Assembly (NCBI GenBank): GCA_009914555.1
Contig: WNDY01000009.1
Coordinates: 1 to 64,000 of the forward strand
Origin: Xylophilus sp.
GTDB lineage: Bacteria; Pseudomonadota; Gammaproteobacteria; Burkholderiales; Burkholderiaceae_C
Direction: 5' to 3'
Length of the DNA: 64,000 bases
Shown: positions 10,579 through 19,458 of the stretch, one piece after another
Position numbering within the stretch: position 1 is the first letter of the stretch
Layout: every line of letters begins with the position of its first letter
Made by a program: the position numbers and the translations under genes
Notes under the pieces: generated by a model
Database searches by the model: none
What the model was told of the DNA's origin: nothing
What the model saw: only the letters and a program-made list of their open reading frames with translations

Positions 10579-11367
10579 TCAGCGCGGCGGCCGCCAGCCC
10601 ATTTCCATCGAGATGCCCGCGGCCGCGGCGATCACGCGCGGACGCAGCTCTTCCATGCGCTCCAGCGACAGGTAGGGCACGGTGCTCGTCACGCTGAGGC
10701 CGCCCGCGATGGCGCCGTCGGCCCCCCGGATGGGCGCGGCCACGCAGCGGATCGAAGGCTCGTTGTCCTCCAGGTCGTAGGCATAGCCGCCGGCGGCATA
10801 GCTGCGCATGCGGCGCACGAAGGCCGTGCAGGTCAGCCGGCGGGCCGCCTGCGGCACCGCCGCGCTGCCGGCCTGGTACAGCCGCTTCCACTCGGCTTCG
10901 CCGTCGTCCAGCAGCAGCGCCTTGCCCACGCCGGTATAGGCCAGCGGCATGCGCTGGCCCACGCGCGAGCGCATCTGCAGGCCGCGGGTGCCGGCGATCT
11001 TCTCGATGTAGAGCGCCTCGTCGCCGTCGCGCTCCACGAGGTGGATCGTGTCGCCCGTGTGGCGGGCGAGTTCGTCGAGGTAGCCGCGTGCCACGTCCAC
11101 CAGCGCCAGGCCCTCGCGGGCCTGGAAGCCGAGCGCGATCAGCTGCGGGCCCAGCGCATAGCCGGTGCCCGGCAGCAGCCGCAGGTAGCGCTCCTGCACC
11201 AGCAGGCTCGCCAGCCGGTGCGCGGTGCTGCGGGCCATGCCGGTGGCGGCGCACAGCGCCTTGAGGTCACTGGCGCCATCGGCCACCGCCTGCACGACGG
11301 TGAGTCCGCGCATGAGAGTCTGGGTACCCGCGAGGGCGGCGGCATCGGTCGGAGAGGCGGAAGGCAT
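10579..11367 (-). CDS. IclR-family regulator of the galactonate operon
   Basis: A 262-residue IclR-type protein. The N-terminal winged helix (RGLTVVQAVADGASDLKALCAATGMARSTAHRLASLLVQERYL) is followed by the effector-binding domain (YTGVGKALLLDD, RSYAAGGYAYDLEDNEPSIRCVAAPI). The ATG at 11367 puts the helix at the usual distance from the N-terminus; a longer form starting at 11412 is possible. It is transcribed away from the dgoK-dgoA-dgoD-dgoT genes across about 195 bp and is their likely regulator. In enteric bacteria that role is taken by a GntR-type DgoR, so the regulator family has been exchanged here. Confidence 0.88.
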   Translation of the reverse strand: MPSASPTDAAALAGTQTLMRGLTVVQAVADGASDLKALCAATGMARSTAHRLASLLVQERYLRLLPGTGYALGPQLIALGFQAREGLALVDVARGYLDELARHTGDTIHLVERDGDEALYIEKIAGTRGLQMRSRVGQRMPLAYTGVGKALLLDDGEAEWKRLYQAGSAAVPQAARRLTCTAFVRRMRSYAAGGYAYDLEDNEPSIRCVAAPIRGADGAIAGGLSVTSTVPYLSLERMEELRPRVIAAAAGISMEMGWRPPR

Positions 11368-11430
11368 GGGCAAAGTGGCGGTGGGGCGGAAAAAGACGGC
11401 GCGCCGAAGCATACTCCGTAGAAAATCCGT

Positions 11431-11450
11431 TATCCCTATATGTGGGATTA
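11431..11450. promoter_or_regulatory. Candidate operator between iclR-type gene and dgoK
   Basis: ATCCC (11432-11436) and GGGAT (11444-11448) form an inverted repeat with the spacer TATATGT, in the only AT-rich stretch of the divergent intergenic region. Position and symmetry fit an IclR-type dimer site; the assignment is inference. Confidence 0.4.
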
Positions 11451-11562
11451 GAAACTATATGTTGAGAAATTGGGAGGGCGAGCGTAGACTTCGCCCGCCG
11501 GCGGATCCGCCCCCGCACCGCCGGCCTGACGGCCGCGAAACGACGAGACACACGCATCCTCG

Positions 11563-12537
11563 ATGACTGCAACCCTGATCGCCCTGGACTGGGGCACGTC
11601 CTCCCTGCGCGCCTACCGCATGGGCGCCGCCGGCCGCGTGCTGGAAAGCCGGCGTCTGTCCTGGGGCATCATGCATCTGCCTCCGGCGCCGGGCGGCACG
11701 GCCGACGCGGACCCCGCCCAAGGCTTCGACCGCGCCTTCGAGGCCGCCTGCGGCGACTGGCTGCGCGACGAGCCGGGCCTGCCCGTCATCGCCTGCGGCA
11801 TGGTGGGCAGCGCCCAGGGGTGGCGCGAGGCGGCCTACCTCGACCTGCCGACGCGGCTGGACGGCCTGGCCGCGCAGCTGGTGCGGGTGCCGCGCGGCGA
11901 CGCCGCGCCGCTGCACATCGTTCCGGGCCTGATCGCCCGCGGCACGCTGCCCAACGTCATGCGCGGCGAGGAGACCCAGGTCGCCGGCGTGCTGGCGGGC
12001 CTGCCGCCGGCGCGCGCCGGCGGCGACGTGCTGATCGGCCTGCCGGGCACCCACAGCAAATGGGTGGACGTGCGTGCCGGCGAGGTCCGGCACTTCGACA
12101 CCTTCATGACCGGCGAGGTCTACGCGGTCCTGCGCGGCCACACCATCCTGGGCCGCACCATGCAGGAGGCCGGCCCCCCGGACGAGGCGGCCTTCGCGCG
12201 CGGCCTCGACGTCGCCGGATCGCAGGCCGGCCGCCTGGGCGTGCTGTCCACCATCTTCAGCTGCCGCACGCTGGGTCTTACCGGCGAGCTGGGCGCCCGC
12301 GCCCAGGCCGACTACCTGTCGGGCCTGCTGGTCGGCCACGAGGTGGCCGCGCTGGCCGCCTCGCTCGCCGGGGGCGGCCGCACGCCGAACATCGTGCTGT
12401 GCGGCGAAACCGCCCTGTGCGACCGCTACGCCCTGGCGCTGGAGCGCAACGGCCTGGGCCGCCCCGCGCGGGTGCACGGGGCGACCGAACGCGGCCTCTG
12501 GCAGCTGGCGGTCGCCTCCGGCCTGGCGGCCGCGTGA
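11563..12537 (+). CDS. dgoK: 2-dehydro-3-deoxygalactonokinase
   Basis: A 324-residue sugar kinase that phosphorylates 2-keto-3-deoxygalactonate in the De Ley-Doudoroff pathway. The N-terminus (LIALDWGTSSLRAYRM) is the phosphate-1 loop of the DgoK family of the actin/hexokinase fold. Further family features are the stretch MVGSAQGWREAAYLDLP and the segment LIGLPGTHSKWVDV containing the likely catalytic region. It is the first gene of the operon, 44 nt before the aldolase gene. E. coli DgoK is about 292 residues, so this is slightly longer, as usual in Burkholderiales. Confidence 0.92.
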   Translation: MTATLIALDWGTSSLRAYRMGAAGRVLESRRLSWGIMHLPPAPGGTADADPAQGFDRAFEAACGDWLRDEPGLPVIACGMVGSAQGWREAAYLDLPTRLDGLAAQLVRVPRGDAAPLHIVPGLIARGTLPNVMRGEETQVAGVLAGLPPARAGGDVLIGLPGTHSKWVDVRAGEVRHFDTFMTGEVYAVLRGHTILGRTMQEAGPPDEAAFARGLDVAGSQAGRLGVLSTIFSCRTLGLTGELGARAQADYLSGLLVGHEVAALAASLAGGGRTPNIVLCGETALCDRYALALERNGLGRPARVHGATERGLWQLAVASGLAAA

Positions 12538-12581
12538 CGCCGGCCGCATCCCTTTCCCCCGACTTGTGGAGATCCACCGAA

Positions 12582-13253
12582 ATGTCCTCCTCTCCCACCG
12601 CCTTGCAGGCCGCGCTGGCCGACTGCGGGCTCGTCGCCATTCTGCGCGGGCTCAGGCCCGCCGAGGCCCAGGCCGTGGGCCGGGTGCTCCATGACGCGGG
12701 CTTCCGTCTCATCGAGGTGCCGCTGAATTCGCCCGATCCGCTGGGCAGCATCCGCATCCTGCGCGATAGCCTGCCGGCCGGCTGCCTGGTGGGGGCGGGC
12801 ACGGTGATCGATCCGGCCGCCTGCGCCGAGATCCGCGCCGCCGGCGGCCAGATCGTGGTGATGCCGCATTCCGACGCGGCCGTGATCCGCGCCGCCAAGG
12901 CGGCCGGGCTGTTCTGCACGCCGGGCGTGACCACGCCGACCGAGGCCTATGCCGCGCTGGCCGCCGGCGCCGACGCACTCAAGATGTTCCCGGCCGAGCA
13001 GCTCGGCGTGCCGGCGCTCAAGGCGTGGCGGGCGGTCCTGCGCCCGCCCGTGGGCCTGATCCCGGTGGGCGGCATCGTGCCCGAGAGCATTGCCGCCTAC
13101 GCGGCCGCCGGCGCCACCGGTTTCGGCCTCGGCTCGGCCCTGTACCAGCCCGGCCGCAGCGCTGCCGACGTGGGTGAGCGCGCCCGCGCCTTCGTGGCCG
13201 CATGGCGCGCGGCCTACCCCCGCGCCGCAACCCCTTCGGAGACCTCCGCATGA
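12582..13253 (+). CDS. dgoA: 2-dehydro-3-deoxy-6-phosphogalactonate aldolase
   Basis: A 223-residue class I aldolase of the KDPG/KDPGal family, cleaving KDPGal to pyruvate and glyceraldehyde 3-phosphate. The Schiff-base lysine lies in [11 protein letters not shown], and the catalytic glutamate region is [14 protein letters not shown]. The conserved [17 protein letters not shown] and PVGGIVPES strands of the small TIM barrel are all present. The ATG at 12582 follows a GGAG ribosome site. Its last bases overlap the start of dgoD (ATGA). Confidence 0.93.
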   Translation: MSSSPTALQAALADCGLVAILRGLRPAEAQAVGRVLHDAGFRLIEVPLNSPDPLGSIRILRDSLPAGCLVGAGTVIDPAACAEIRAAGGQIVVMPHSDAAVIRAAKAAGLFCTPGVTTPTEAYAALAAGADALKMFPAEQLGVPALKAWRAVLRPPVGLIPVGGIVPESIAAYAAAGATGFGLGSALYQPGRSAADVGERARAFVAAWRAAYPRAATPSETSA

Positions 13254-14398
13254 AGATCACCAAGCTCACCTCGTTCATCGTCCCGCCGCGCTGGTGCTTT
13301 CTGAAGATCGAGACCGACGAGGGCATCGCCGGCTGGGGCGAGCCGATCGTCGAGGGGCGCGCCCACACCGTGGCTGCGGCCGTGGACGAGCTGGCCGACT
13401 ACCTCGTCGGCAAGGATCCGCGCAACATCGAGGACCACTGGACGGTTCTGTACCGCGCCGGCTTCTACCGTGGCGGCTCGATCCACATGAGCGCGCTGGC
13501 CGGCATCGACCAGGCGCTGTGGGACATCAAAGGCAAGGCCCTGGGCCAGCCGGTATCGCAGCTGCTCGGCGGCAACGTGCGCGACCGCATCCGCGTGTAC
13601 TCATGGATCGGCGGCGACCGCCCGGCCGAAACCGCTGCGGCGGCCAGAGCGGCGGTGGCGCGCGGCTTCACCGCCGTCAAGATGAACGGCACGGAGGAGC
13701 TGCAGTACGTGGACACCCACGACAAGGTCGAGAAGTGCCTGCAGAACGTGCAGGCCGTGCGCGACGCGGTCGGCCCGAACGTGGGCATCGGCGTGGACTT
13801 CCACGGCCGCGTGCACAAGCCCATGGCCAAGGTGCTGATGAAGGAGCTGGAGCCCTACAAGCTCATGTTCATCGAGGAGCCTGTGCTGTCCGAGCACTAC
13901 GAGGCGCTCAAGGAGCTGGCGCCGATGACCTCCACGCCGATCGCCCTGGGCGAGCGCCTGTTCTCGCGCTGGGACTTCAAGCGCATCCTGTCCGAAGGCT
14001 GGGTGGACATCATCCAGCCCGATCCGTCGCACGCCGGCGGCATCACCGAGACCCGCAAGATCGCCGCCATGGCCGAAGCCTACGACGTGGCCCTGGCGCT
14101 GCACTGCCCGCTGGGCCCGATCGCGCTGGCGGCCAACCTGCAGATCGACGCGAACTGCTACAACGCCTTCATCCAGGAGCAGAGCCTGGGCATCCACTAC
14201 AACGCGGCCAACGACCTGCTCGACTACGTGAGTAACCACGAGGTGTTCGCGTACCGCGACGGCATGGTGGACATTCCCACCGGGCCGGGCCTGGGCATCG
14301 AGGTCAACGAGGAATACGTGCGCGAGCGCGCCGCCGTCGGCCACCGCTGGCGCAACCCCGTCTGGCGGCATGCCGACGGCAGCTTCGCCGAGTGGTGA
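13250..14398 (+). CDS. dgoD: D-galactonate dehydratase
   Basis: A 382-residue enolase-superfamily dehydratase, the same length as E. coli DgoD. It converts D-galactonate to 2-keto-3-deoxygalactonate. Metal ligands and acid-base residues are visible: D and H in [14 protein letters not shown] in MFIEEPV, E in [11 protein letters not shown], and H in [17 protein letters not shown]. The chain start [15 protein letters not shown] is typical of the family. It is translationally coupled to dgoA and followed by a strong hairpin terminator. Confidence 0.95.
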   Translation: MKITKLTSFIVPPRWCFLKIETDEGIAGWGEPIVEGRAHTVAAAVDELADYLVGKDPRNIEDHWTVLYRAGFYRGGSIHMSALAGIDQALWDIKGKALGQPVSQLLGGNVRDRIRVYSWIGGDRPAETAAAARAAVARGFTAVKMNGTEELQYVDTHDKVEKCLQNVQAVRDAVGPNVGIGVDFHGRVHKPMAKVLMKELEPYKLMFIEEPVLSEHYEALKELAPMTSTPIALGERLFSRWDFKRILSEGWVDIIQPDPSHAGGITETRKIAAMAEAYDVALALHCPLGPIALAANLQIDANCYNAFIQEQSLGIHYNAANDLLDYVSNHEVFAYRDGMVDIPTGPGLGIEVNEEYVRERAAVGHRWRNPVWRHADGSFAEW

Positions 14399-14404
14399 TG
14401 TCCC

Positions 14405-14434
14405 GGCCGCCGCGGCGCGCGGCGGCCTTTCCTT
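14405..14434 (+). terminator. Intrinsic terminator after dgoD
   Basis: GGCCGCCGC (14405-14413) and GCGGCGGCC (14419-14427) form a perfect 9-bp stem with a 5-nt loop, followed by TTTCCTT. It lies between dgoD and dgoT, so it should reduce transcription into the transporter gene or make that gene depend on readthrough or a second promoter. Confidence 0.7.
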
Positions 14435-14500
14435 CACGCTGAACCCTGCCGCGCCCGCCGGCCTTCTCCCGTGCGGGTTTCCTTTTCCGGAGACAAGACC

Positions 14501-15817
14501 ATGTCCACTCCCCTGAACGCGGCGGCTGCGCCGCAGCGCGGCGAGCGCGCCACGCGCAGCCGCTACCTCATCATGGTGATGCTCTTCATCACCGTGGTCA
14601 TCAACTACCTCGACCGCAGCAACCTGTCGATCGCCGCGACCGCGCTGCGCGACGAGTTCGGCCTGACCACGGTGCAGGAGGGCCTGATCCTCTCGGCCTT
14701 CGGCTGGACCTACGCGGCCATGCAGATTCCCGGCGGCTGGCTGGTGGACCGGGTGGCGCCGCGCGTGCTGTACGCGGCCGCGCTGATCCTCTGGTCCGCC
14801 GCGACCTTCTTCATGGGCTTTGCCGGCAGCTTCGTCGCGCTGGTGCTGCTGCGCCTGTGCGTCGGCGCCTTCGAGGCCCCCGCCTATCCGATCAACAACC
14901 GCGTCGTCACCGCCTGGTTTCCTGAAAAGGAACGGGCCACGGCCATCGGCTTCTACACCTCGGGCCAGTTCGTCGGCCTGGCGTTCCTCACGCCCGTGCT
15001 GGCCTGGCTGCAGCACCACTACGGCTGGCACATGGTTTTCGTCGCGACCGGCCTGCTGGGCATTGCCTGGGGCCTGGTCTGGTTCGCGGTGTACCGCGAG
15101 CCGCGCCAGTTCAAGGGGGCCAACGCCGCGGAGATCCGCCACATCCGGGAAGGCGGCGGCGTCGTCGACCTGAGCGCCGCCGGCCCTTCGGTCAAGAGCC
15201 CTTTTCGCTGGGACGACCTGGGCCTGGTGCTGTCGCGCCGCAAGCTCTGGGGCGTGTATCTCGGCCAGTTCTGCCTGACCTCGACGCTGTGGTTCTTCCT
15301 GACCTGGTTCCCGACGTACCTGGTCAAGTACCGCGGCATGGACTTCATCAAGTCCGGCTTCCTGGCGTCCATTCCGTTCCTGGCGGCGTTCGCCGGCGTG
15401 CTGTGCTCGGGTCTGCTGTCGGATCTCCTGGTGCGCCGCGGCGCCAGCCTGGGCGTGGCGCGCAAGCTGCCGATCATCCTGGGCCTGCTGATCTCCACCG
15501 CGATGATCGGCGCCAACTTCACCGGCTCTACCTCCTGGGTGATCTTCTTCCTGGCGATCGCCTTCTTCGGCAACGGCCTGGCCTCCATCACCTGGTCGCT
15601 GGTGTCGGCGCTGGCGCCCACGCGTCTGCTGGGGCTGACCGGCGGCGTGTTCAACTTCATCGGCAACCTGTCGTCGATCTGCACGCCCATCGTCATCGGC
15701 CTGCTGGTGAGCAAGGACAGCTTCGCGCCGGCGATCATCTACGTCTCGTCGCTGGCGCTGCTGGGCGCGCTGTCGTACATCCTGCTCGTGGGCCGGGTGG
15801 AGCGCATCGAGGGCTGA
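14501..15817 (+). CDS. dgoT: MFS galactonate/hexuronate transporter (anion:cation symporter family)
   Basis: A 438-residue twelve-helix transporter. The stretch VINYLDRSNLSIAATALRDEFGLTTVQEGLILSAFGWTYAAMQIPGGWLVDR is diagnostic of the ACS family (DgoT, ExuT, GudP). The ATG at 14501 follows GGAGA at 8 nt; an upstream in-frame start exists but lacks support. With dgoK, dgoA and dgoD it completes a galactonate uptake and degradation unit. It is separated from dgoD by a terminator. Related ACS members take up glucarate or tartrate, so the substrate assignment rests on context. Confidence 0.88.
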   Translation: MSTPLNAAAAPQRGERATRSRYLIMVMLFITVVINYLDRSNLSIAATALRDEFGLTTVQEGLILSAFGWTYAAMQIPGGWLVDRVAPRVLYAAALILWSAATFFMGFAGSFVALVLLRLCVGAFEAPAYPINNRVVTAWFPEKERATAIGFYTSGQFVGLAFLTPVLAWLQHHYGWHMVFVATGLLGIAWGLVWFAVYREPRQFKGANAAEIRHIREGGGVVDLSAAGPSVKSPFRWDDLGLVLSRRKLWGVYLGQFCLTSTLWFFLTWFPTYLVKYRGMDFIKSGFLASIPFLAAFAGVLCSGLLSDLLVRRGASLGVARKLPIILGLLISTAMIGANFTGSTSWVIFFLAIAFFGNGLASITWSLVSALAPTRLLGLTGGVFNFIGNLSSICTPIVIGLLVSKDSFAPAIIYVSSLALLGALSYILLVGRVERIEG

Positions 15818-16057
15818 CGCGCCGCCACGGCTCCTCCTCGGGCGGCGGCCGTGTGCGGGTTTGAGTGCACCCGTTTGCACAGCAGACCTTCGCATGGGAA
15901 AAGTGCTGATCGAGCCGGGCCTGGTCAATCCCGCCCCGGGGCGGGCGGCCGGGCGTCTCCACAGTACCGCCACATTCGCTCGACAGCCGGTCAAGGTTGC
16001 CGCCGCAGACTCCGCTCCACCTCGCGCCCGGATGTCGGGCGCATCCTGGAGCCCGCC
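15818..16057. other. Intergenic region before the aminotransferase operon
   Basis: No gene is seen. CGCCGCC and GGCGGCG just after dgoT can pair but lack a T-tract. A short inverted repeat, GTGCA (15865-15869) and TGCAC (15876-15880), is a possible operator for the downstream operon. Confidence 0.3.
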
Positions 16058-17434
16058 TTGACCCTGAACCACGCCCAACTGCTGGCCGACGAAGCGAAGT
16101 ACTGCTCGCACGGCGACACCGTTCACTATGTGAACCCGCCCAAGATCTTCACCGGCTGCGACGGCAGCTACATGTTCGACGACGAGGGCACGCCGTACCT
16201 CGACCTGCAGATGTGGTACTCGGCCGTGAACTTCGGCTACAAGAACCTGCGGCTCGAGAACGTGATGAAGAAGCAGCTGGAGACGCTGCCCCAGATCGCG
16301 AGCCAGTACCTGCACCCGACCAAGATCGAGCTCGCCAAGTTCATCGCGGAGGACGCCAAGGCCAAATGGGGCAGCGACGGCCGCGTGCACTTCAACGTCG
16401 GCGGCGCGCAGGCCATCGAGGATTCGCTGAAGGTCGTGCGCAACGCCAGCGGCGGCAAGAGCCTGATGTTCGCGTTCGAAGGCGGCTACCACGGCCGCAC
16501 GCTGGGTGCATCGAGCATCACGTCGAGCTACCGCTACCGCCGCCGCTTCGGCCATTTCGGCGACCGCGCGCAGTTCATTCCGTTCCCGTACCCGTTCCGC
16601 CGCCCCAAGGGCATGACGGCCGAGGAGTATTCCGAGCAGATCGTGCGCGAGTTCGCCCGCAAGTTCGAGAACGAATACCACGCCATCTGGGACCCGAAGA
16701 CCAACCAGTGCGAATACGCGGCCTTCTACGTCGAGCCGATCCAGGGCACCGGCGGCTACGTCGTGCCGCCGCCGAACTTCTTCAAGGGCCTCAAGAAGGT
16801 GCTCGACGAGCACGGCATCCTGCTCGTGGTCGACGAGATCCAGATGGGCTTCTGGCGCACCGGCACACTGTGGTCGGTCGAGAATTTCGGCGTCCAGCCC
16901 GACGTGCTGGTCTTCGCCAAGGCGCTGACCAACGGCCTCAACGCCCTGAGCGGCCTGTGGGCGCGCGAGGAGCTGATCAACCCGACGGTCTTCCCGCCGG
17001 GCTCCACCCATTCGACCTTCGCCTCCAACCCGCTCGGCACCGCGCTGGGTTTGGAAGTGCTCAAGATGACCCACGAAGTGGACTTCGGCAAGCAGGTGCG
17101 CGACAGCGGCGCCTACTTCCTCGATGGCCTGAAGGAGCTGCAGAAGCGCCACAAGGAAATCGGCGACGTCGACGGCCTGGGCCTGGCCCTGCGCGCCGAG
17201 ATCTGCACCGACGACGGCTTCACGCCCAACCGCGCGCTGCTCGACAAGATGGTCGACATCGGCCTGGAAGGCACGCTGGAGTACCGTGGCCAGAAGCGCG
17301 GCCTGGTGCTGGACGTGGGCGGCTACTACAAGAACGTCATCACCTTCGCGCCGTCGCTGCTGATCTCGCGCGGCGAGATCGACGAAGCCCTGGTGCTGCT
17401 CGACCAGCTGCTCACGCGCGCCAAAAAGTCCTGA
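16058..17434 (+). CDS. Class III PLP-dependent aminotransferase of unknown substrate
   Basis: A 458-residue fold-type I enzyme of the ornithine/omega-aminotransferase class. The PLP lysine is in VFAKALTNGLNA (about residue 288), the cofactor aspartate is in LLVVDEIQMGFWRTGTLW, and the phosphate-binding segment is GGAQAIEDSLK, where most relatives have TGAEA. Its long insertion (RFGHFGDRAQFIPFPYPFRRPKGMTAEEY) sets it apart from ordinary acetylornithine transaminases. A TTG start at 16058 is chosen because TGGAG precedes it by about 7 nt and the protein begins just before the conserved region. Its stop overlaps the next gene (TGATG). The amino donor and acceptor are unknown; the ureohydrolase-like neighbour hints at guanidino or polyamine chemistry. 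Confidence 0.85.
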   Translation: MTLNHAQLLADEAKYCSHGDTVHYVNPPKIFTGCDGSYMFDDEGTPYLDLQMWYSAVNFGYKNLRLENVMKKQLETLPQIASQYLHPTKIELAKFIAEDAKAKWGSDGRVHFNVGGAQAIEDSLKVVRNASGGKSLMFAFEGGYHGRTLGASSITSSYRYRRRFGHFGDRAQFIPFPYPFRRPKGMTAEEYSEQIVREFARKFENEYHAIWDPKTNQCEYAAFYVEPIQGTGGYVVPPPNFFKGLKKVLDEHGILLVVDEIQMGFWRTGTLWSVENFGVQPDVLVFAKALTNGLNALSGLWAREELINPTVFPPGSTHSTFASNPLGTALGLEVLKMTHEVDFGKQVRDSGAYFLDGLKELQKRHKEIGDVDGLGLALRAEICTDDGFTPNRALLDKMVDIGLEGTLEYRGQKRGLVLDVGGYYKNVITFAPSLLISRGEIDEALVLLDQLLTRAKKS

Positions 17435-18510
17435 TGCGCTGGCGCAACCAGCTGGAGCCCGACGCGCTGCTCGACGCCTTCGCCGCCGAGCCGCCCGAGG
17501 GCTTCACGCTGTTGGCCGGCCTGCCGGCGCCGGCCTTCGCGGCGCCGTTCGATCTGCTGACCACGGCCGACGCCGGCTTCAAGCGCAAGCTCGCGCGGCT
17601 GCCGCTCTACGCGCGCTGGTCGCGCTGGCTGCGGCTGCGCACCGCCTTCGTGGGCACCACGGTCAGCGAATACGCGCCGCTGCCGCGCGGCGTCGCGCCC
17701 GAGGCCCTGGCCGCCGCGCTGCGCCAGCGACTCGGGCGCGGATACCCGCTGTCGATCGTGAAGGACCTGCCGCAGCAGTCGCCGCTGCTCGGCGCGGAGG
17801 ACAACGCCTATGCCGAGGCGCTGGCCCAGGCCTGCGCGGCGCAGGGCTGCGTGCTGGTCGAGGGCCAGGCGCTGGCCTATGTGCCGATCGACTTCGACAG
17901 CATCGACGGCTACCTGTCGCGCCTGTCCACCAGCCGCCGCAAGAACCTGAAGCGCAAGCTCCGAAGCCGCGCCCAGGTGCAGGTGCGCCGGGTGCCCACC
18001 GGCGAGGCCTTCGCCAGCGACGCGGCGGTCGATGCGTACTACGTGCTCTACCAGGGCGTGTTCGCGCAGAGCGAGGTCCACTTCGACCGGCTCACGCGCG
18101 CCTTCTTCGCCACCGTGCTGCGCGATGCGCGCAGCGGCGGCATCGTCTTCGAATACCGCCGCGCGAGCCATGATGCGAATGACGGCGCGTTGGTCGGCTG
18201 GAACCTCTGCTACGAGCACGGCGGCCGCCTGGTGGACAAGTACATCGGCCTGGCCTATCCGGATGCGCGCGAACTCGACCTGTACTTCGTGAGCTGGATG
18301 GTGAACCTCGAATACGCGCTGGAGCGCGGCCTCACGCACTACATCGCCGGCTGGACCGACCCCGAGGTCAAGGCCAAGCTGGGCGCGCAGTTCACCTTCA
18401 CGCGGCATGCGGTCCATGTGCGCAACCCGGTGCTGCGGGCACTCGCACGCAAGTTCGCCGGCCGCTTCGAATCCGACCGCACCTGGCGCGATGCGCAGGA
18501 GGCGGCATGA
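17434..18510 (+). CDS. FemAB/CelD-like GNAT acyltransferase
   Basis: A 358-residue protein with a BioF2/Acetyltransf_6-like signature around residues 160-180 (IDGYLSRLSTSRRKNLKRKLR) and a C-terminal GNAT-type core (LVGWNLCYEHGGRLVDKYIGLAYPDARELDLYFVSWMVNLEYALERGLTHYIAGW). Such proteins transfer an acyl or aminoacyl group to an amine, for example in cell-wall or polysaccharide modification. It overlaps the aminotransferase stop by one base and the ureohydrolase-like start by four, so the three genes form one translational unit. The N-terminal 150 residues are not recognised. Acyl donor and target are unknown. Confidence 0.75.
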   Translation: MRWRNQLEPDALLDAFAAEPPEGFTLLAGLPAPAFAAPFDLLTTADAGFKRKLARLPLYARWSRWLRLRTAFVGTTVSEYAPLPRGVAPEALAAALRQRLGRGYPLSIVKDLPQQSPLLGAEDNAYAEALAQACAAQGCVLVEGQALAYVPIDFDSIDGYLSRLSTSRRKNLKRKLRSRAQVQVRRVPTGEAFASDAAVDAYYVLYQGVFAQSEVHFDRLTRAFFATVLRDARSGGIVFEYRRASHDANDGALVGWNLCYEHGGRLVDKYIGLAYPDARELDLYFVSWMVNLEYALERGLTHYIAGWTDPEVKAKLGAQFTFTRHAVHVRNPVLRALARKFAGRFESDRTWRDAQEAA

Positions 18511-19412
18511 GCATCGCCCGCCCCGTCGTCCTCGACATCGACCACTCCGTCGGTGCGCTGCCCGGCGAGCGCCGCATCGCCCTCGCCGATGCGTGGCAGG
18601 AAGCGATCCGCTTCGGCTGCGGCCTGCCGCGCATGCGCGCCTTCGCGGCCGAGCTGGATGCGCGCATGCCCGCGTTCGCCGACCACGGCACGGTCTTCCT
18701 GGGCAGCGGCGACTTCCACCATCTGAGCTGGCCGCTGATCGCGCGCTGCATCGCCGCGCGCGGCCATACCGTGGGCCACCCGTTGCGCATCGTCGTGCTC
18801 GACAACCATCCGGACAACATGCGCTTCCCGTTCGGCGTGCACTGCGGCTCCTGGGTGCGCCGCGTGGCCCTGCTGCCGCAGGTGGCACACGTGCACGTGG
18901 CCGGCATCACCTCGGGCGACATCGGCCGCGGCCATGCCTGGGAGAATTACCTGACCCCGCTGCGCGCCGGCAAGCTCACCTACTGGAGCTGCGGCGTGGA
19001 CACCGGCTGGGCGAAGTGGCTCGGCCTGGGCCGCGCGTTCCGCAGCTTCGCCGACGGCGATGCGCTGGTCGCCGCGCTGTGCAATGAACTGGCGGCGAAG
19101 CCGCAGCCCACGTACCTCAGCATCGACAAGGACGCGTTCGCGCCCGGCGTGGTGCGCACGAATTGGGACCAGGGCGTGCTGCTGGCGCACCATGGCGACG
19201 CCGTCATCGCCGCGCTGCGCGGCAGCATCGTCGGCAGCGACGTGACCGGCGACGTCTCGGTCTGGCGCTACCGCACCGCCTGGAAGCGCTGGCTCAGCGT
19301 CGGCGACGGACAGGACACGGCCCATGCGCCGGCCGATCTGCCGCAGTGGCAGGCGGGGCAGACAGCCTTCAACCAGCAGTTGCTGACAAAAATATGGGGG
19401 GTATGTGGTTAA
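18507..19412 (+). CDS. Ureohydrolase (arginase/agmatinase)-like protein
   Basis: A 301-residue protein with the manganese-site motifs of the arginase superfamily: a GDFHH segment (about residues 69-72) in place of the usual GGDHS, DNHPD (D99, H101, D103) matching DxHxD, and SIDKD (D207, D209) matching SxDxD. Overall similarity to true arginases appears low. The enzyme may hydrolyse a guanidino or other C-N bond in the product of the upstream aminotransferase and acyltransferase; that is inference. The last codons (encoding IWGVCG) and the stop lie inside a copy of the paired repeat, so the native C-terminus may have been altered by that element. Confidence 0.78.
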   Translation: MSIARPVVLDIDHSVGALPGERRIALADAWQEAIRFGCGLPRMRAFAAELDARMPAFADHGTVFLGSGDFHHLSWPLIARCIAARGHTVGHPLRIVVLDNHPDNMRFPFGVHCGSWVRRVALLPQVAHVHVAGITSGDIGRGHAWENYLTPLRAGKLTYWSCGVDTGWAKWLGLGRAFRSFADGDALVAALCNELAAKPQPTYLSIDKDAFAPGVVRTNWDQGVLLAHHGDAVIAALRGSIVGSDVTGDVSVWRYRTAWKRWLSVGDGQDTAHAPADLPQWQAGQTAFNQQLLTKIWGVCG

Positions 19413-19458
19413 AGTGCTTGCTGGAAGAGCGCTGTAGACAATAACCTTGGGGGGTATG
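19396..19458 (-). repeat. Paired ATACYCCC repeat, copy 1
   Basis: GGGGGGTATG occurs at 19396-19405 and again at 19449-19458, exactly 53 bp apart. Between them AGTGCTT and the GAGCGCT region can pair as an imperfect stem. It sits where the ureohydrolase gene and the decayed phosphatase gene converge and supplies the terminal codons of both. The same layout occurs in four other gaps in this window. Confidence 0.75.

Noticed and set aside
11409-11418. CATACTCCG in the iclR-dgoK promoter region as another repeat copy
   Set aside because: No partner motif 53-54 bp away on either side.
13601-17152. Very long antisense open frame (over 1000 codons) on the minus strand
   Set aside because: Composition is dominated by Arg, Ala, Gly and His with no domain, and it lies opposite clear dgoD, dgoT and aminotransferase genes; long antisense frames are expected at this GC content.
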